A DNA stretch of 64,000 nt from Rhynchopus sp. YZ270_cl-10 (lineage: Eukaryota; Euglenozoa; Diplonemea; Diplonemida; Diplonemidae): the NCBI GenBank assembly GCA_964035575.1, contig OZ037881.1, positions 744,001 to 808,000 on the forward strand, read 5' to 3'. A model generated the notes under the pieces. It was given only the letters and a program-made list of their open reading frames with translations, did no database searches and was not told where the DNA came from. How positions within the stretch are numbered: the first letter of the stretch is position 1; every line of letters begins with the position of its first letter. Position numbers and translations under genes: made by a program. Positions 53,841 to 64,000 of this stretch are shown in pieces.

Positions 53841-56800
53841 ATTTTTTTTCACGACTAAAATATGATAATACATATCACCACAAGATGTCGGGTCACCCTT
53901 TTCTAGCTATCAAAGCGCGCACCTCTAGCCTACCCATCTTTTTCTTAAAGCTGTGTGTGTGTTGTCCCCCGTGTAAGGGCCCATTATTATTTTCAGATAA
54001 TGTGTCTCAAATTCTTTCAAAACTCTTCTTTGATTATAATGGTGACTTAAGCACAGAGAGGCTTAGGTTCATCTTATAAACTCTTTTTTTGAGGTGACTA
54101 AATAAAGCTTCATCTCATGCCTCGAGGTGGCTAAGTAGGCTCATATTACCAACTTTTCTTTCGATATGTGATGAGAGGTGCCTTCATCTTTTAAACTGTC
54201 GTTTTATTTTTGAGATGAATGTACATAGTAAAGTGCAAATTCTCCGATTTTTTCCCTCTTTTTCCTTTCAATTTGTTGAGGATATGCAGATATGTTTGCT
54301 TCAAAAGGAGGGGGAAAAATAAGCGATCTTTTTTTCCCAGTGTTTTCATGTGTTTTCAGGATTTTCCAGGATTGAGGAAATTAGCCTGATAGTGTCGACA
54401 GGCTTGGTCTGTGCGCACTTTTCAACTTCATTTTGTGTATCGTGTGTCCTGTTTAGTTATGATTTTTTGTTTCAAACAATTTTTGTACAAAGGGTGAGGA
54501 AGGGGGGACATCATGGTTGTGACTGTGCAGTGTAACCAGTGACACTGGGTTGTTCTGTATTGTGCGACTCTGTTTCTTCCCATCTTTCTTGTTGTGTTGA
54601 AGTCTTTGTGCGTATGCGGAAATATCTCGGTTAACCACTCCCGGAGTGTATGTTCTTTTTAAGTTCGCCTTTTGTTTTGTTTTGTTGGAATGATGCACTG
54701 ACCCGAACCCCTTCTTTACCAACGTATGTGAAGTTTTATGTTGTGACTAAGTATGCCTATGAAGAAAAGCCGTGGCTGCTATCCCGTGATAGTAGTCTAA
54801 AATCAAACTAAAATTTTTTCCTCATTTTTAGATGTGCATGCATGAGAGGCACATCCATTATTTTTTGTTTTTTTTATGTTTTTTATGTTTTTTTTTTTGA
54901 AACAGAACGTTTGGAAGTGAAAAAAAGTGCGTATTTTATGGACCCTTCGTAGCGATTCACGCTACACATTTGTCAAATTTTCAGAAAAAAGCCCAAAAAA
55001 TAAAAACTATACTGGGTACTTTGGCTCTTGTCGATATATTTAAAAAAACAATGTGGAAATTCCACTAATCCAACGATTCTTCAAAAAATATCTGACCATT
55101 CCTCCCTTTTTTTTCCATTTTTTTTTTTTTTTTTGTCCTGCACACACAGGCTATTATATACGATTTTTTTCCTTACCAAAAGTGCAAAAAAAGTGAGGTT
55201 GCTGTTCCTGAGGGGGCTGGAGGCACGGAGGGGCTTTTTTTTGGAAGAAATGAACTTAAGATTGAAGTATCATCGTTGTACTGCCCAGGGAGGGTTCCCG
55301 GCTACCGGCTAGTTTCCTAGGCCTTATGGCTTCACTGGCTAGGGCTCCTGCAGCATTCCCAGCACCTTTCACCCCTTCAGGAGGAGTGCCACAAAGGGCA
55401 CCCGGATGCAATTTTCCACGTCCATATCAGGACATGGCTCTATTTCTTTTTGCGGAGCAAAAAGAAAATAATATAAAATGGCGCCGCAGGCGAAAAAAAA
55501 TTGGGGTACGGTGTAAAAATCTAGCCTCTTACACCACAGAGTCACTCAACGAACCTTTTTTGCGGAGCAAAAAAGGAAAAATGACGCCGCAGGCAAAAAA
55601 AAAATTGGGTACAGCCTGTATGGTACGGGATTTCATGGTGCGGTCAGCAACCCAGTTCCCCAAAAAAACGCAAAAAACTTTTTCTCCAAATCTGCAAAAG
55701 TTTTTTTTTTTTTTCAAAAGTGAGGTTCAGCCTCAGTTCTACTATGGTGTATAAATCTCTGTGCACACAGTTTTCCTGTCAACAACTCCCAAGTACAACA
55801 CTCGGGGTTCAATACCCAAGGAGTGTCAGTGCCTGCGTCTCAGAGTGGTACTATACGGGGGGCACCTGATCACAAATGGTATTACAAAGGTATTACCATG
55901 GTTGTGTTACCTCTGGCGTTTTGCACTATCAACTTCACCTTTTTCTTTATATGCTTGAAAACGATAGGACAAAACCCCTTTGATGTTCACCTATATGTGG
56001 TCCACATTCATCTCCTTCAAGTTCCCCCTCCACCCCTACCCCTCTTCTACCCCCCCTTTTTTTGTGCAAACCGTGTCTTTCAAGTTATTTTTTCCTTTTT
56101 GGGGGGATATTTTGGTGCCTGCATCAATAACGACCATTTTTTCAAGGTGACTAAGCACGAGAGGCTTAGGGTCATCTTATAAACTTTTCTTTTTTCCTTT
56201 TTGAGAGGGGACACACTTGGTTGTGTGCAATCGGGGATGGGGGGAAGGGTGGTCTCTTGAGTCAAACGTATTGATGGGTTATTTTTTATCCGTAAGAAAA
56301 TGGGGTTACTTCGCACGCTAAAAGGGGGGGGTGTACCTATTATCCTGGCATGTTGGTAGAACTACTATCCCATGATAATAGGTCCACCCCTCTTTGCAGT
56401 AACCGTCTTAGCCCAAAATGCTTTCGAGTCGACGCAACTGTATTTAACCTCTTCCTTAGGGAATTGGTGAAATATAAAAAGTGGTACAAAAAAAGCTTCG
56501 GCTGATATCGGAATACAGACCCAGTTTTTCTTTTTTTTTTTTTGCAAAGCGAGAAATATTTGTGATTTTATACTCCAATACAACAAAAAAGCGTGGGGGT
56601 TTTTCAAAGTGGTGTCTACACTTGTCAAATTTTCAAAAATAAAAAAAAATCAGCTCTCTTTTCTCTCGTGGGAGCCTTCACGGGAGGGATGAGCATATAT
56701 TATTTTGGGTAGAGGACCCCCAACCGGACCCTGCATCACACAGGATTCGCGTTCCTGTGTTTGCAATGATCCCCGTTCATCTGTCTGATGAGTGGAAGCG

Positions 56801-57127
56801 GGAGTAGCAGATATCAGATGTAAACCACGAAATGGATGATTGGGGTCCACCCCACGGTACAGCCGGTCAAATACCAAAGGTACACTGTTCACGAGAGGGC
56901 TTTGTATTTCAACTCTACCTTTTTTTTTTTTTTTTTGAAAACTTGGTTGTATTACCCGAGGATGAGCTCCACTTTTTTTCGATTTTCTTTTCCAAAAATA
57001 AATCTTTCTCCTCCCCCTCCCTTCTTCCCCCCCCTCTTTACCTCCCACCACAACAGGGTTGTGCGGTGCACTCTACGCACCGGTACATCGCAACCACACA
57101 CAAAGAAAGGGGTGTTTTGAGACAAAA
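53841..57127. other. Intergenic 3.3 kb rich in small repeats
   Basis: No gene is convincing. F1 copies: 54,040-54,090, partial copies 54,091-54,120 and 54,124-54,165, and 56,143-56,200 (AAGGTGACTAAGCACGAGAG, then GCTTAGGGTCATCTTATAAA). An F5 copy lies at 55,265-55,370 and an F3 copy at 56,834-56,909. Two perfect hairpins TTTTTGCGGAGCAAAAA (55,447-55,463 and 55,555-55,571), each followed by a CGCCGCAGGC motif, form a direct duplication of about 108 bp. Two ACTATCCC-TGATA palindromes (about 54,778 and 56,365) also occur. Confidence 0.6.
55265..55370 (+). repeat. F5 dispersed repeat, right copy
   Basis: It shares ATCATCGTTG, CAGGGAGGGTTCCCGGC, CCTTATGGCTTCACTG, AGGGCTCCTGCAG and GCATTCCCAGC, in order, with the minus strand of 7,215-7,390. 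Both copies lie in long gene-free spaces. The class is unknown. Confidence 0.6.
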
Positions 57128-60100
57128 ATGGATTTCCTTGGAGGGGACAACAAATGTGGCCAACAGCTTCTGAAGCTGGTGGCAAGGGGGTCGTCCATTA
57201 TCGCAGAGTTGAGCAGACTTTCGGAAAACATCCCGCCCGTCTTCGGGGACAGCAGCTCTGAATACAGCAAGCTTCTCTTCGACTTTGCCTACCTCACTGA
57301 CGAGGACAAATATGAAGCAACCATCAACAACAGCCCGCAGCTCATGGAGAAGGATGAGGTATGATCTTTTTGTTCCTAACACGTAGTGTATTAAGGAAGG
57401 GAGGACAAAAATAAAGAACGCCAACGTTCAGATCGTGTATAGTATTACCCCTTGAATTCTGTATTGGTATTGTTATCAAAGATCAGTTGGCGGATGATAT
57501 CGTCTAGTTTTGATATCTTCATTGGATAGCTAAAAAAAACAACGATACAAGAGTAGTGTTTTTCATTGAAAGCTATAACCAAAATGGCTTTTTTTGCTCT
57601 TTTAACTATTCGTTTATAAATATTAATCCTTTTTTTGAAAGGACTCACGCTATCGATTGTGATGGTGTCGAAGTTTCTGGAAAAAAGGGTGAATTTGAGT
57701 GGATGTATGGAAAATTATCCTATTTTTTTTTCTTGACAGGAATTCCGTGAAACCCATATGGAAATACTGACGCGATTCTACACTCTGTTCGAGTCGGTGT
57801 GGAAGTACATCACCGATCTGCTTGCCTTTTGGGAGGACATCCGCGAAGGGTTTTACATTCAGCAGACTTTTGAATCGATTCTTGTGAACAAAGATGGAAA
57901 GCAGCTGATGGCAGAAGCGCTGTACCTGTACGGTGTCATCCTGATGCAGCTGGACCAGAAGATCCATGGGAGGATCAGAGAGAAGATGTTGATTACGTTT
58001 ATGCGGTACAGAGGGTCGACTAATGTGGAGCACCTTGACGAGGTGTGCCGTCTTGTCCGCAACACAGGGTACTCACGGGACAAGCGTCCTGCCAACTACC
58101 CGGAGGATTACTTCGGGAGGATCAAGGTGCCTGCCGACATCTCCGACATGATCATCGGCAGAATACGTTCCGATGACATCTACCAAATGTCGTACAACTT
58201 CCCAGCCCCCGAACAGCGCTCCACAGCGCTCGCCACGCAGGCAGGCATGCTCTACGTGCTCCTCTACTTCAAGCCGCACATCCTGCACGACGAGAAACCC
58301 GTAATGCGTGAGATCGTTGACAAGCACTTCCCCGACAACTGGATCATCTCCTGCTACATGGGCATGACTGTCGACCTCACAGTCGAGTGGGCACCCTACA
58401 AAGCTGCCGTGAAGGCCGTGAACAACACAATGCAGCTCGACAACCTGCAGTACTACCAGAAGCTCATGGCACAGCGTCTCCGCAAGCTCATGAAGCAGCT
58501 CGATGAGTACCTCCGTGAAGGTGTTCTCAACGAGGGCTACGTACTTGATGAGATCCACCAGTCGCTCCTTCCGTGCGTGCGGAATTGCAACGTCGTGCTG
58601 CGGTGGTTCCTTCTCCACTGCACCACCCGCGACAGGCGTCTCAAAGAGTTGGTGCTCACAAACGTCTCCCCAGAGAAGATCCTCATGCTCCTTCTCAAGA
58701 CCAGCCAGCTTGAGTACCTCTTAACCGAGATGTTCAACCAATTGATAAAGAAGAAGGCCGGGAAGTGGGAAGACCTGAAGGAGCTGGGGAGCGAAAAGAT
58801 GGATAAGCTGAGCAAATTCTTCGCTGGCGAGGGTGTGCTCGCGTCGGAGAGTGTTGAGGAGAACCTTTCGGAGTGGTTCTCTGACATTGCGGAGCGCATT
58901 GAGGAGCTGGACTACGAATCCTCCACACAGGCGGGCCGTCTCATCCAGAACCTGATCACCGCACTGACGGAGGTGGAGGAGTACCACCAGGTGTACTCTA
59001 ACCTGCAGGTGAAGCAGTTCCTCCTCGACACGCGCGTCATGCTCAAGACCATGGTGCGCTACGTCAACATTGAGCAGAGCGTTGTGGTCGTGGTCAGCAC
59101 CGTAGGCGACTTCTCTTACGGGTGGAACCTCCTCGCAGAGTACATCCCCATGCTCCAGGAGAAGATCAAGCGTGACCCCTCCCTCGTCATCGAGATCCGC
59201 TCCACATTCCTGAAGCTTGCGTCCATGATGGAGGTCCCCCTCATCAGAGTGCTCGAGGCACGCTCGCTTGACCTCAACTCCGTCGGAGAGTACTACAGCA
59301 GGAAGCTTGTCGACTTCGTGCGGACGGTGCTTGCAATCATCCCATCCTCGATGTTTGAGCAGCTGAACAACGTCATCAGGCTGATGACTGGGGACACACT
59401 CAAACCCATGCCCACAAAGCTCCCGAAGGACCAGCTCCGTGAGTACGCCCAGCTGGATCAACGGTACGAGCTTGCGAGAACCACATTCAACATTGCGAAG
59501 TACACAGAAGGTATTCTTGCGATGGAGAAGACCCTCATGGGTGTCATCGAGATCGAGCCGCAACGTCTCCTGGAGGACGGCATCCGCAAGGTGCTTGTTG
59601 ACAAGCTGTGCCAGATCCTGCACCAGAGCCTCAGGTTCGACCATATGGAGTCGAACTCGAAGGCCGACAAGGGTGCACAGCGCTCCGTCAGCTTTGAGGA
59701 ACACCTTTCTGCCTTGAGCAAACGGCTGGAAGGGATTAAGGTGAGTCTTGAGTATGTCCAGGACTACATGAATGTGTACGGTCTCAAGATTTGGCAGGAG
59801 GAGTTCTCACGACTGATTAACCATGCTGTGGAGATGGAGAGCAACAACTACCTTACGAAGAAGGTCTACGAGTACCAGAGCAGGTATGCCACACTACACA
59901 TTTCTACACAGCTACACCACCCCCCACACCCACACAGATACCAATCCGAGATCCGCATCAACCTCCCTGAGAACCCCAGCTCCAACTTCATGGGCCGTGT
60001 CCTCCAGGAGCTTCTCTTCCAAACCGACTCCAGAAAAACTGTGTACATAGACCAGCTCTCCGGATGGTACAACGACAAAGGACACGCCGTGGTGTCCCTA

Positions 60101-61060
60101 CAGACCTTCAAGACACTCCACTCCTCCATCGGCACGGCAGGCATGTCGGGCTCGCTCCGTCTTCTCTCCTTCATGCTTGTCAAGGACCTTCAGCTTTTGC
60201 GCAAGGTTCTGGGTGGCGATCTCATCAACCCAAACATGCGTGCACACTTTGCTAATATGTCGAAGATGTTCAACCCTCCGTCGTCGCTTCCGAAGGACTG
60301 CAGAGCGCCGTACGCTCAGGCAGCGGAGCTGTCGAAGAAGATCTACCCCCCAGTGGTGGAGCGGATAGTGCGCATCGGGCGGTGCCAGCTTATTAAGAAG
60401 CAGATCCAAAAGACGCTGCAGTTTGCGTGCAAGCTTGAGTCGTCTGCGTTGTACAACTCTCTTCACTGTCTCAACTCCGCGCTCATCAGTGATGTGCAAG
60501 CACATTACAAGGATCCGGAGAACAAACGGTACCCCAACGGACACAAGCCCATTCTCCCTGAGATCACAGAGTTCCTCGAGAAGTGCGGGATGAACGATGC
60601 GTTCACGCAGATCTACATCACGGCAGAGCCGATCTCGATGCTGGCGCTGATGTTGTCCTCGATCGTTGTCACGCATCTGAGTCGCTTTACTTATGATGCT
60701 CAGGTTGATGCCTTGACAGTACGGAAGAAGGACGATGTGCTCGACGGTGCGCCTTTTGTTGTCGGTATTGTCACCATTCTGAAGCAATTCCACAGTGATG
60801 AAAAGGATGTCTTCGTGGCCTACCTCTGTCAGTACTGCAGAAGTATCATGTCAACAGCCGAAGCTGCCCAGCAAAAGGTAAAGGAAAAGGACAAAGAGAC
60901 GATCCCGCACGAAGTCTGCAACTGTCTCCTCTTCCTCGAAAGCTTCTGCAAGTATGCGCAGTTCGAACGCAAGCAGATTGAAAACATCCTACCCCCCTTC
61001 CTCATTGCCAAGCATAGAGAATATGCGGCAGCGCTCCCTGCTCGGCCAATGAAGAAATGA
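57128..61060 (+). CDS. WASHC5: Strumpellin, WASH complex subunit 5, three exons
   Basis: Exons are 57128-57358, 57740-59883 and 59938-61060, giving 1,165 residues (human about 1,159). The WASH complex activates Arp2/3 on endosomes for cargo sorting, and strumpellin is its large helical scaffold. Similarity runs the whole length: MDFLGGDNKCGQQLLKLVAR at the start, EILTRFYTLFESVWKYITDL, GKQLMAEALYLYGVILMQLD, PEQRSTALATQAGMLYVLLY, LLEDGIRKVLVDKL, and YVQDYMNVYGLKIWQEEFSR. Exon 1 to 2 splicing gives KDE-EFRETHMEI, as in the human protein. The third intron boundary is inferred because a 54-nt in-frame insertion (GTATG...CACACAG) rich in H/P/T interrupts YQSR-YQSEIR. Retention would keep the frame, so a protein variant is possible. 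Intron 1 carries an F2 repeat. The start has CACAACAG about 70 nt upstream. Confidence 0.96.
57375..57515 (+). repeat. F2 intronic repeat, copy in strumpellin intron 1
   Basis: It matches the eS24 intron copy from CCTAACACGTAGTGTATTA to GATGATATCGTCTAGTTTT, with an internal deletion of about 50 bp relative to that copy. Both copies lie in sense orientation inside first introns. Confidence 0.8.
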
Positions 61061-62562
61061 TGAAAACTATATCTTACAATTTTATTTTAAAAAGCCGGAA
61101 AAAAAAATGACAAAAAGCAAATGGGGTACTTTTGGGGGGTGACTTATTTTCCCCGGTGAGGGGGATAAAACACAGTCGAATTCGTGGGGGTTGGGGGGGT
61201 TTGAGGTTTGCCGTAATATTCTATTGAATATAAAACACCCGTGTGCTTGTTTTAAAACCACTTTCTTTTCCTCAATAAAAAGAGGGGAAAAAATTGGTTA
61301 TTTCTGAGAGATGTTGTGTTGTGTCTGTGAAGGTCCATTCGTCGTTACAAGTTTTCCCTTTTTCTTTTTTTGGGTTTTTGGTTCCAGACAAGAGAGGGGA
61401 CGGGAAGGGAAAACAAACAAAATAAAATGAAAATGAAAATGTGTAAGGAAATAACGGGGTTTTTGTTTTCGGGGAGAGCTTTGCTTTTTGAAACCAAATG
61501 TCTTTTTTGTTACTATTGAGGCAAGGTGACCAAACACGAGAGTCTTGGGTTCATCTTACAAACTTTTCTCTTTTTTAAACCCCCATATGTGCCCTCGTAA
61601 CCATAACTCAATATTTCAAAAAAAACGTATGTTGGTGTTATTCTGTTTCAATAATAAAAAATGTTCGAGCCTCCGTGCCAACAAGCGTACCTTTCCCTGA
61701 GTGTCTGTTTCAAATGATTGGTGCATATTTATGATTTAACATGTAGTCAGGATGTGCACCAGGAAGTGTGTTTTCTTTTGATTCTTTTTTTTTTTTTGCA
61801 GTCCGTTCCTTTGTTGCGGTTCAAAACAATAAAACACAAAAGAGAGAAAGATAAGAGAGAGAGAGTGTGTGTGCTCTGATGTGAACGCGTGTATTTTTTT
61901 TCCTGGAAGGTGGCTAAGCAGAAGCTTAGGTTCATCTTGCAAAACTTATTTTCTTTTCTTTTTTGTGTCAAAGTGTCGTTTTCCTACGAATTCTCTGATG
62001 ATTCGCTCGTATCCGCGTGAGAGGGTGGGGACTTTCTTCTTCATTTCATATACCTTCTATTCAGTAGAATAGAAAGTATATGAAATATTTTTTTGAGAAA
62101 CGGCAAACTTGCTCTCTCAAAAGAGCAAGAAAACCACAAAAATAAACGCAAACAAAAAAAGTGGAAACGTTTCACTCTTCGTGTGTCAGTGTAACCCCCT
62201 CATTTGGGACATTCTGAAAACTTGAAAGATGTCTGTTCCTTCAGTCAGTACCATTCATCTTTTACCTTTTCCTTTTTCCTTTTTTTCTATGTCGTGTGAG
62301 ATGTACTATTTCTGCCCATGTTTTAAAAAAAAATGTCAAAAAAAAAAATGGTTTTTTGTGTGTATCGACTCGAGAAAAAAAAAAATGATGCACACACAAA
62401 ACGGTGTGTTATTGTGACCACAACAGCAATTCAAATCATTGACGCCCCCCCGCTTTCCTCCCTTCCCCTTAGTAACCAGCGACCACCACATCACCCTTTC
62501 CATCACTCCAACCTCTTCCAGACCTGAGGGGACTCTTCCCTCCCCCCTTTTTTCCCTACACA
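61061..62562. other. Intergenic 1.5 kb with two F1 copies
   Basis: No gene is seen. F1 copies lie at 61,522-61,575 (CAAGGTGACCAAACACGAGA, then GTCTTGGGTTCATCTTACAA) and 61,907-61,960 (GGCTAAGCAGAAGCTTAGGT, then TCATCTTGCAAAAC). A perfect inverted repeat TTTCATATACTTTCTATTC / GAATAGAAAGTATATGAAA (62,044-62,084, loop of only AGTA-type bases) may form a strong hairpin. T-runs are frequent. Confidence 0.6.
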
Positions 62563-64000
62563 ATGATGAAACCCAACCCAAAGGGGGCACACGAGAAGCG
62601 CCGTCGTGTTGACGTCACCCTTACTGCACAGACCCGCAACGGCAGCCTCTGGCACAAAGCGCCTCTCATTGAAGCAGACGGGACGGTCGTCACCTTCCGC
62701 CATGATACAGGGCACACTGGTATTACACACACCGCGTTTGACCCTCTCGACGAAGCACGGCTCGCATTTGGAGATTCTCGAGGCAATGTGTATGCAGTGT
62801 ACATCAGAAGCAACCGTTATGTGTTGGTGAATGGGTGTGGGTTTGGTGTGGTGGGGTTGGTGTTTAGTGGGGTGAGGAGGGGGGATGTGGTTGTGGCACT
62901 TGCGAACAAGAGCATCGTGGTGTTGAATGTGGAGAACTGCGGGAAGGTGCTGCAGACCTTACGTGGGACGCACCATCGGTCCATCCACAGCATCGCAACA
63001 GGCGACTCACGCAACGGCATTGTTGTCTCCGCATCCGACGAATGCATTGCTGTCTGGTCCGCCCCCTTCAGCACCGCCCCCCACACCCCCACCCTCCCAA
63101 AGCCCTCCACAACCTCCTCCCTTCTCTCCAAATCCTCACTCCGTTACGACCTCCGACACACCATGCGCACGCCACTCTCTAACCCTGCAATTAAAATCCA
63201 CGTCACACACCGTTACATCGCAACCTGCCATGCAGATGCGTTAGTTTTCTGGGAAATAAGCGGGCCCGTGGTTGCATTCAAAATCCCGATACTCACGGTG
63301 CTCAGACCGATGCAAGAAAAAACGGGAAAGCATCCTTCGGTTTTGGATGATCTACCTACGTACGACTGTTTCACGGTGGTGTGCGCAGGGTCGCAGCAGA
63401 CTGTGGTTGCAGGGAGTTCTCGTGGCGCGACGCTTGCGGTGTTTGATGTCAAAGCGGTGGCTTCTTTGGAGGATGGGTCGTCGGTGCACAATACGGTTAC
63501 ATTAATGAAGACAATAGATTTGTCATCTGTCACTTCAACCCCATCGGATGGGTTTAAACAGCTGACGCTTTATCGGCGGTCGCAGAAGGTGGGTGGCGAG
63601 ATGATTCTTGCAGCTTTGAGCACCAGCGGAACGCTTCATTTGGTGGACCCAGGGTTGAATGGTAGTGCTGCGAAGCTTCTTGGGTCGAAACAGTTTAAGG
63701 CATGTTCGGTGGAACAGTTCGCAGTGCTGCGAGGAGACTACCTTGCGACAGTGATGAGCGACACCGTCTCTGCAAGCCACCTCAAGCTTCTGCACCTCCC
63801 ATCCGCAGAGGTGTTTGCCTCCTTCTGCAGCACCTCCACACGGCAGTCCTCTACTCAGCTTGAGGCAACCTCTGTGGGCGCATTGATCGAAGAGATTTCC
63901 CAACCCAACACCGACACCACCGCCTTCATTAAAAGCAAAGACGTGAACAGCGTTGTATCACCAGAGGGTGAAAGCCCTGCACGCAAGCTGGCATACCCGG
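62563..64000 (+). CDS. WD-repeat protein resembling TBC1D31 N-terminus (runs off the right edge)
   Basis: An uninterrupted frame of 479 codons starts at 62563 (MMKPNPKGAHEKRRR). GSLWHKAPLIEADGTVVTFR followed by ITHTAFDPLDEARLAFGDSR, GNVYAVYIRSNRY, LANKSIVVLNVENCGKVLQT and IHSIATGDSRNGIVVSASDE are arranged as WD repeats. They resemble the start of TBC1D31 (WDR67), a centriolar-satellite protein needed for cilia, with a Rab-GAP-type TBC domain after the WD region. The TBC part would lie beyond the window, so the identity is unproven; another WD protein is possible. The leader is a C/T tract ending CCCTACACA just before the ATG. Confidence 0.6.
   Translation, partial: MMKPNPKGAHEKRRRVDVTLTAQTRNGSLWHKAPLIEADGTVVTFRHDTGHTGITHTAFDPLDEARLAFGDSRGNVYAVYIRSNRYVLVNGCGFGVVGLVFSGVRRGDVVVALANKSIVVLNVENCGKVLQTLRGTHHRSIHSIATGDSRNGIVVSASDECIAVWSAPFSTAPHTPTLPKPSTTSSLLSKSSLRYDLRHTMRTPLSNPAIKIHVTHRYIATCHADALVFWEISGPVVAFKIPILTVLRPMQEKTGKHPSVLDDLPTYDCFTVVCAGSQQTVVAGSSRGATLAVFDVKAVASLEDGSSVHNTVTLMKTIDLSSVTSTPSDGFKQLTLYRRSQKVGGEMILAALSTSGTLHLVDPGLNGSAAKLLGSKQFKACSVEQFAVLRGDYLATVMSDTVSASHLKLLHLPSAEVFASFCSTSTRQSSTQLEATSVGALIEEISQPNTDTTAFIKSKDVNSVVSPEGESPARKLAYP

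Noticed and set aside
55790-55830. tRNA-like GGTTCAATACCC arm
   Set aside because: No matching acceptor, D or anticodon arms could be drawn around it.

Overview
This window is nuclear DNA from an aerobic protist. Cis-spliced introns, eIF2B, the WASH complex, PTEN-type and Piezo-type proteins and two copies of ribosomal protein eS24 show a eukaryote. A mitochondrial elongation factor G1 with a presequence-like N-terminus shows mitochondrial translation. A TBC1D31-like gene and a phosphatase carrying an RIIa/Dpy-30-like docking segment are compatible with a ciliated cell. I cannot place the lineage. Introns are few and mostly short (48-54 nt for the smallest), usually begin GTATG and end CACAG or TACAG.

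Layout. I recognise 19 protein genes. All eleven left of position 24,442 lie on the minus strand: a Piezo N-terminal part, quinone oxidoreductase, ankyrin protein, phosphatidylserine synthase, a C2/MCTP-like membrane protein, an FtsJ/CMTR-like methyltransferase-fold protein, an unknown protein, a DUSP with an RIIa-like tail, eIF2B-gamma, a long coiled-coil protein and a Ser-rich protein. All eight right of 35,092 lie on the plus strand: mtEF-G1, a divergent actin, two eS24 genes, a voltage-sensing phosphatase, a Costars-domain protein, strumpellin and a TBC1D31-like partial gene. The two sets diverge from an 8.4-kb array of a 38-bp repeat (25,161-33,580), about 221 units with nested higher-order repeats. 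A segment of about 0.9 kb occurs in inverted orientation on both sides (21,458-22,435 and 43,840-44,696).

Many start codons sit 0-20 nt downstream of a pyrimidine-rich tract ending in AG. Together with the one-way gene clusters this suggests polycistronic transcription with spliced-leader trans-splicing, as in Euglenozoa or dinoflagellates. That is inference; 5'-UTR cis-introns would look similar.

Intergenic DNA and introns hold several short dispersed repeat families, named here F1-F6. F1 is a hairpin plus a CATCTTAYAAAC-like tail and a T-run, seen about a dozen times and always in the sense of local transcription. F2 lies in two introns. F3, F4 and F5 are short repeats seen two or three times. 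F6 elements have terminal inverted repeats related to TGGTGTGGCTNA. There is also a separate 102-bp palindromic element and a roughly 70-bp fragment of 28S rRNA. I found no tRNA gene, no retrovirus-like element and no CRISPR array.
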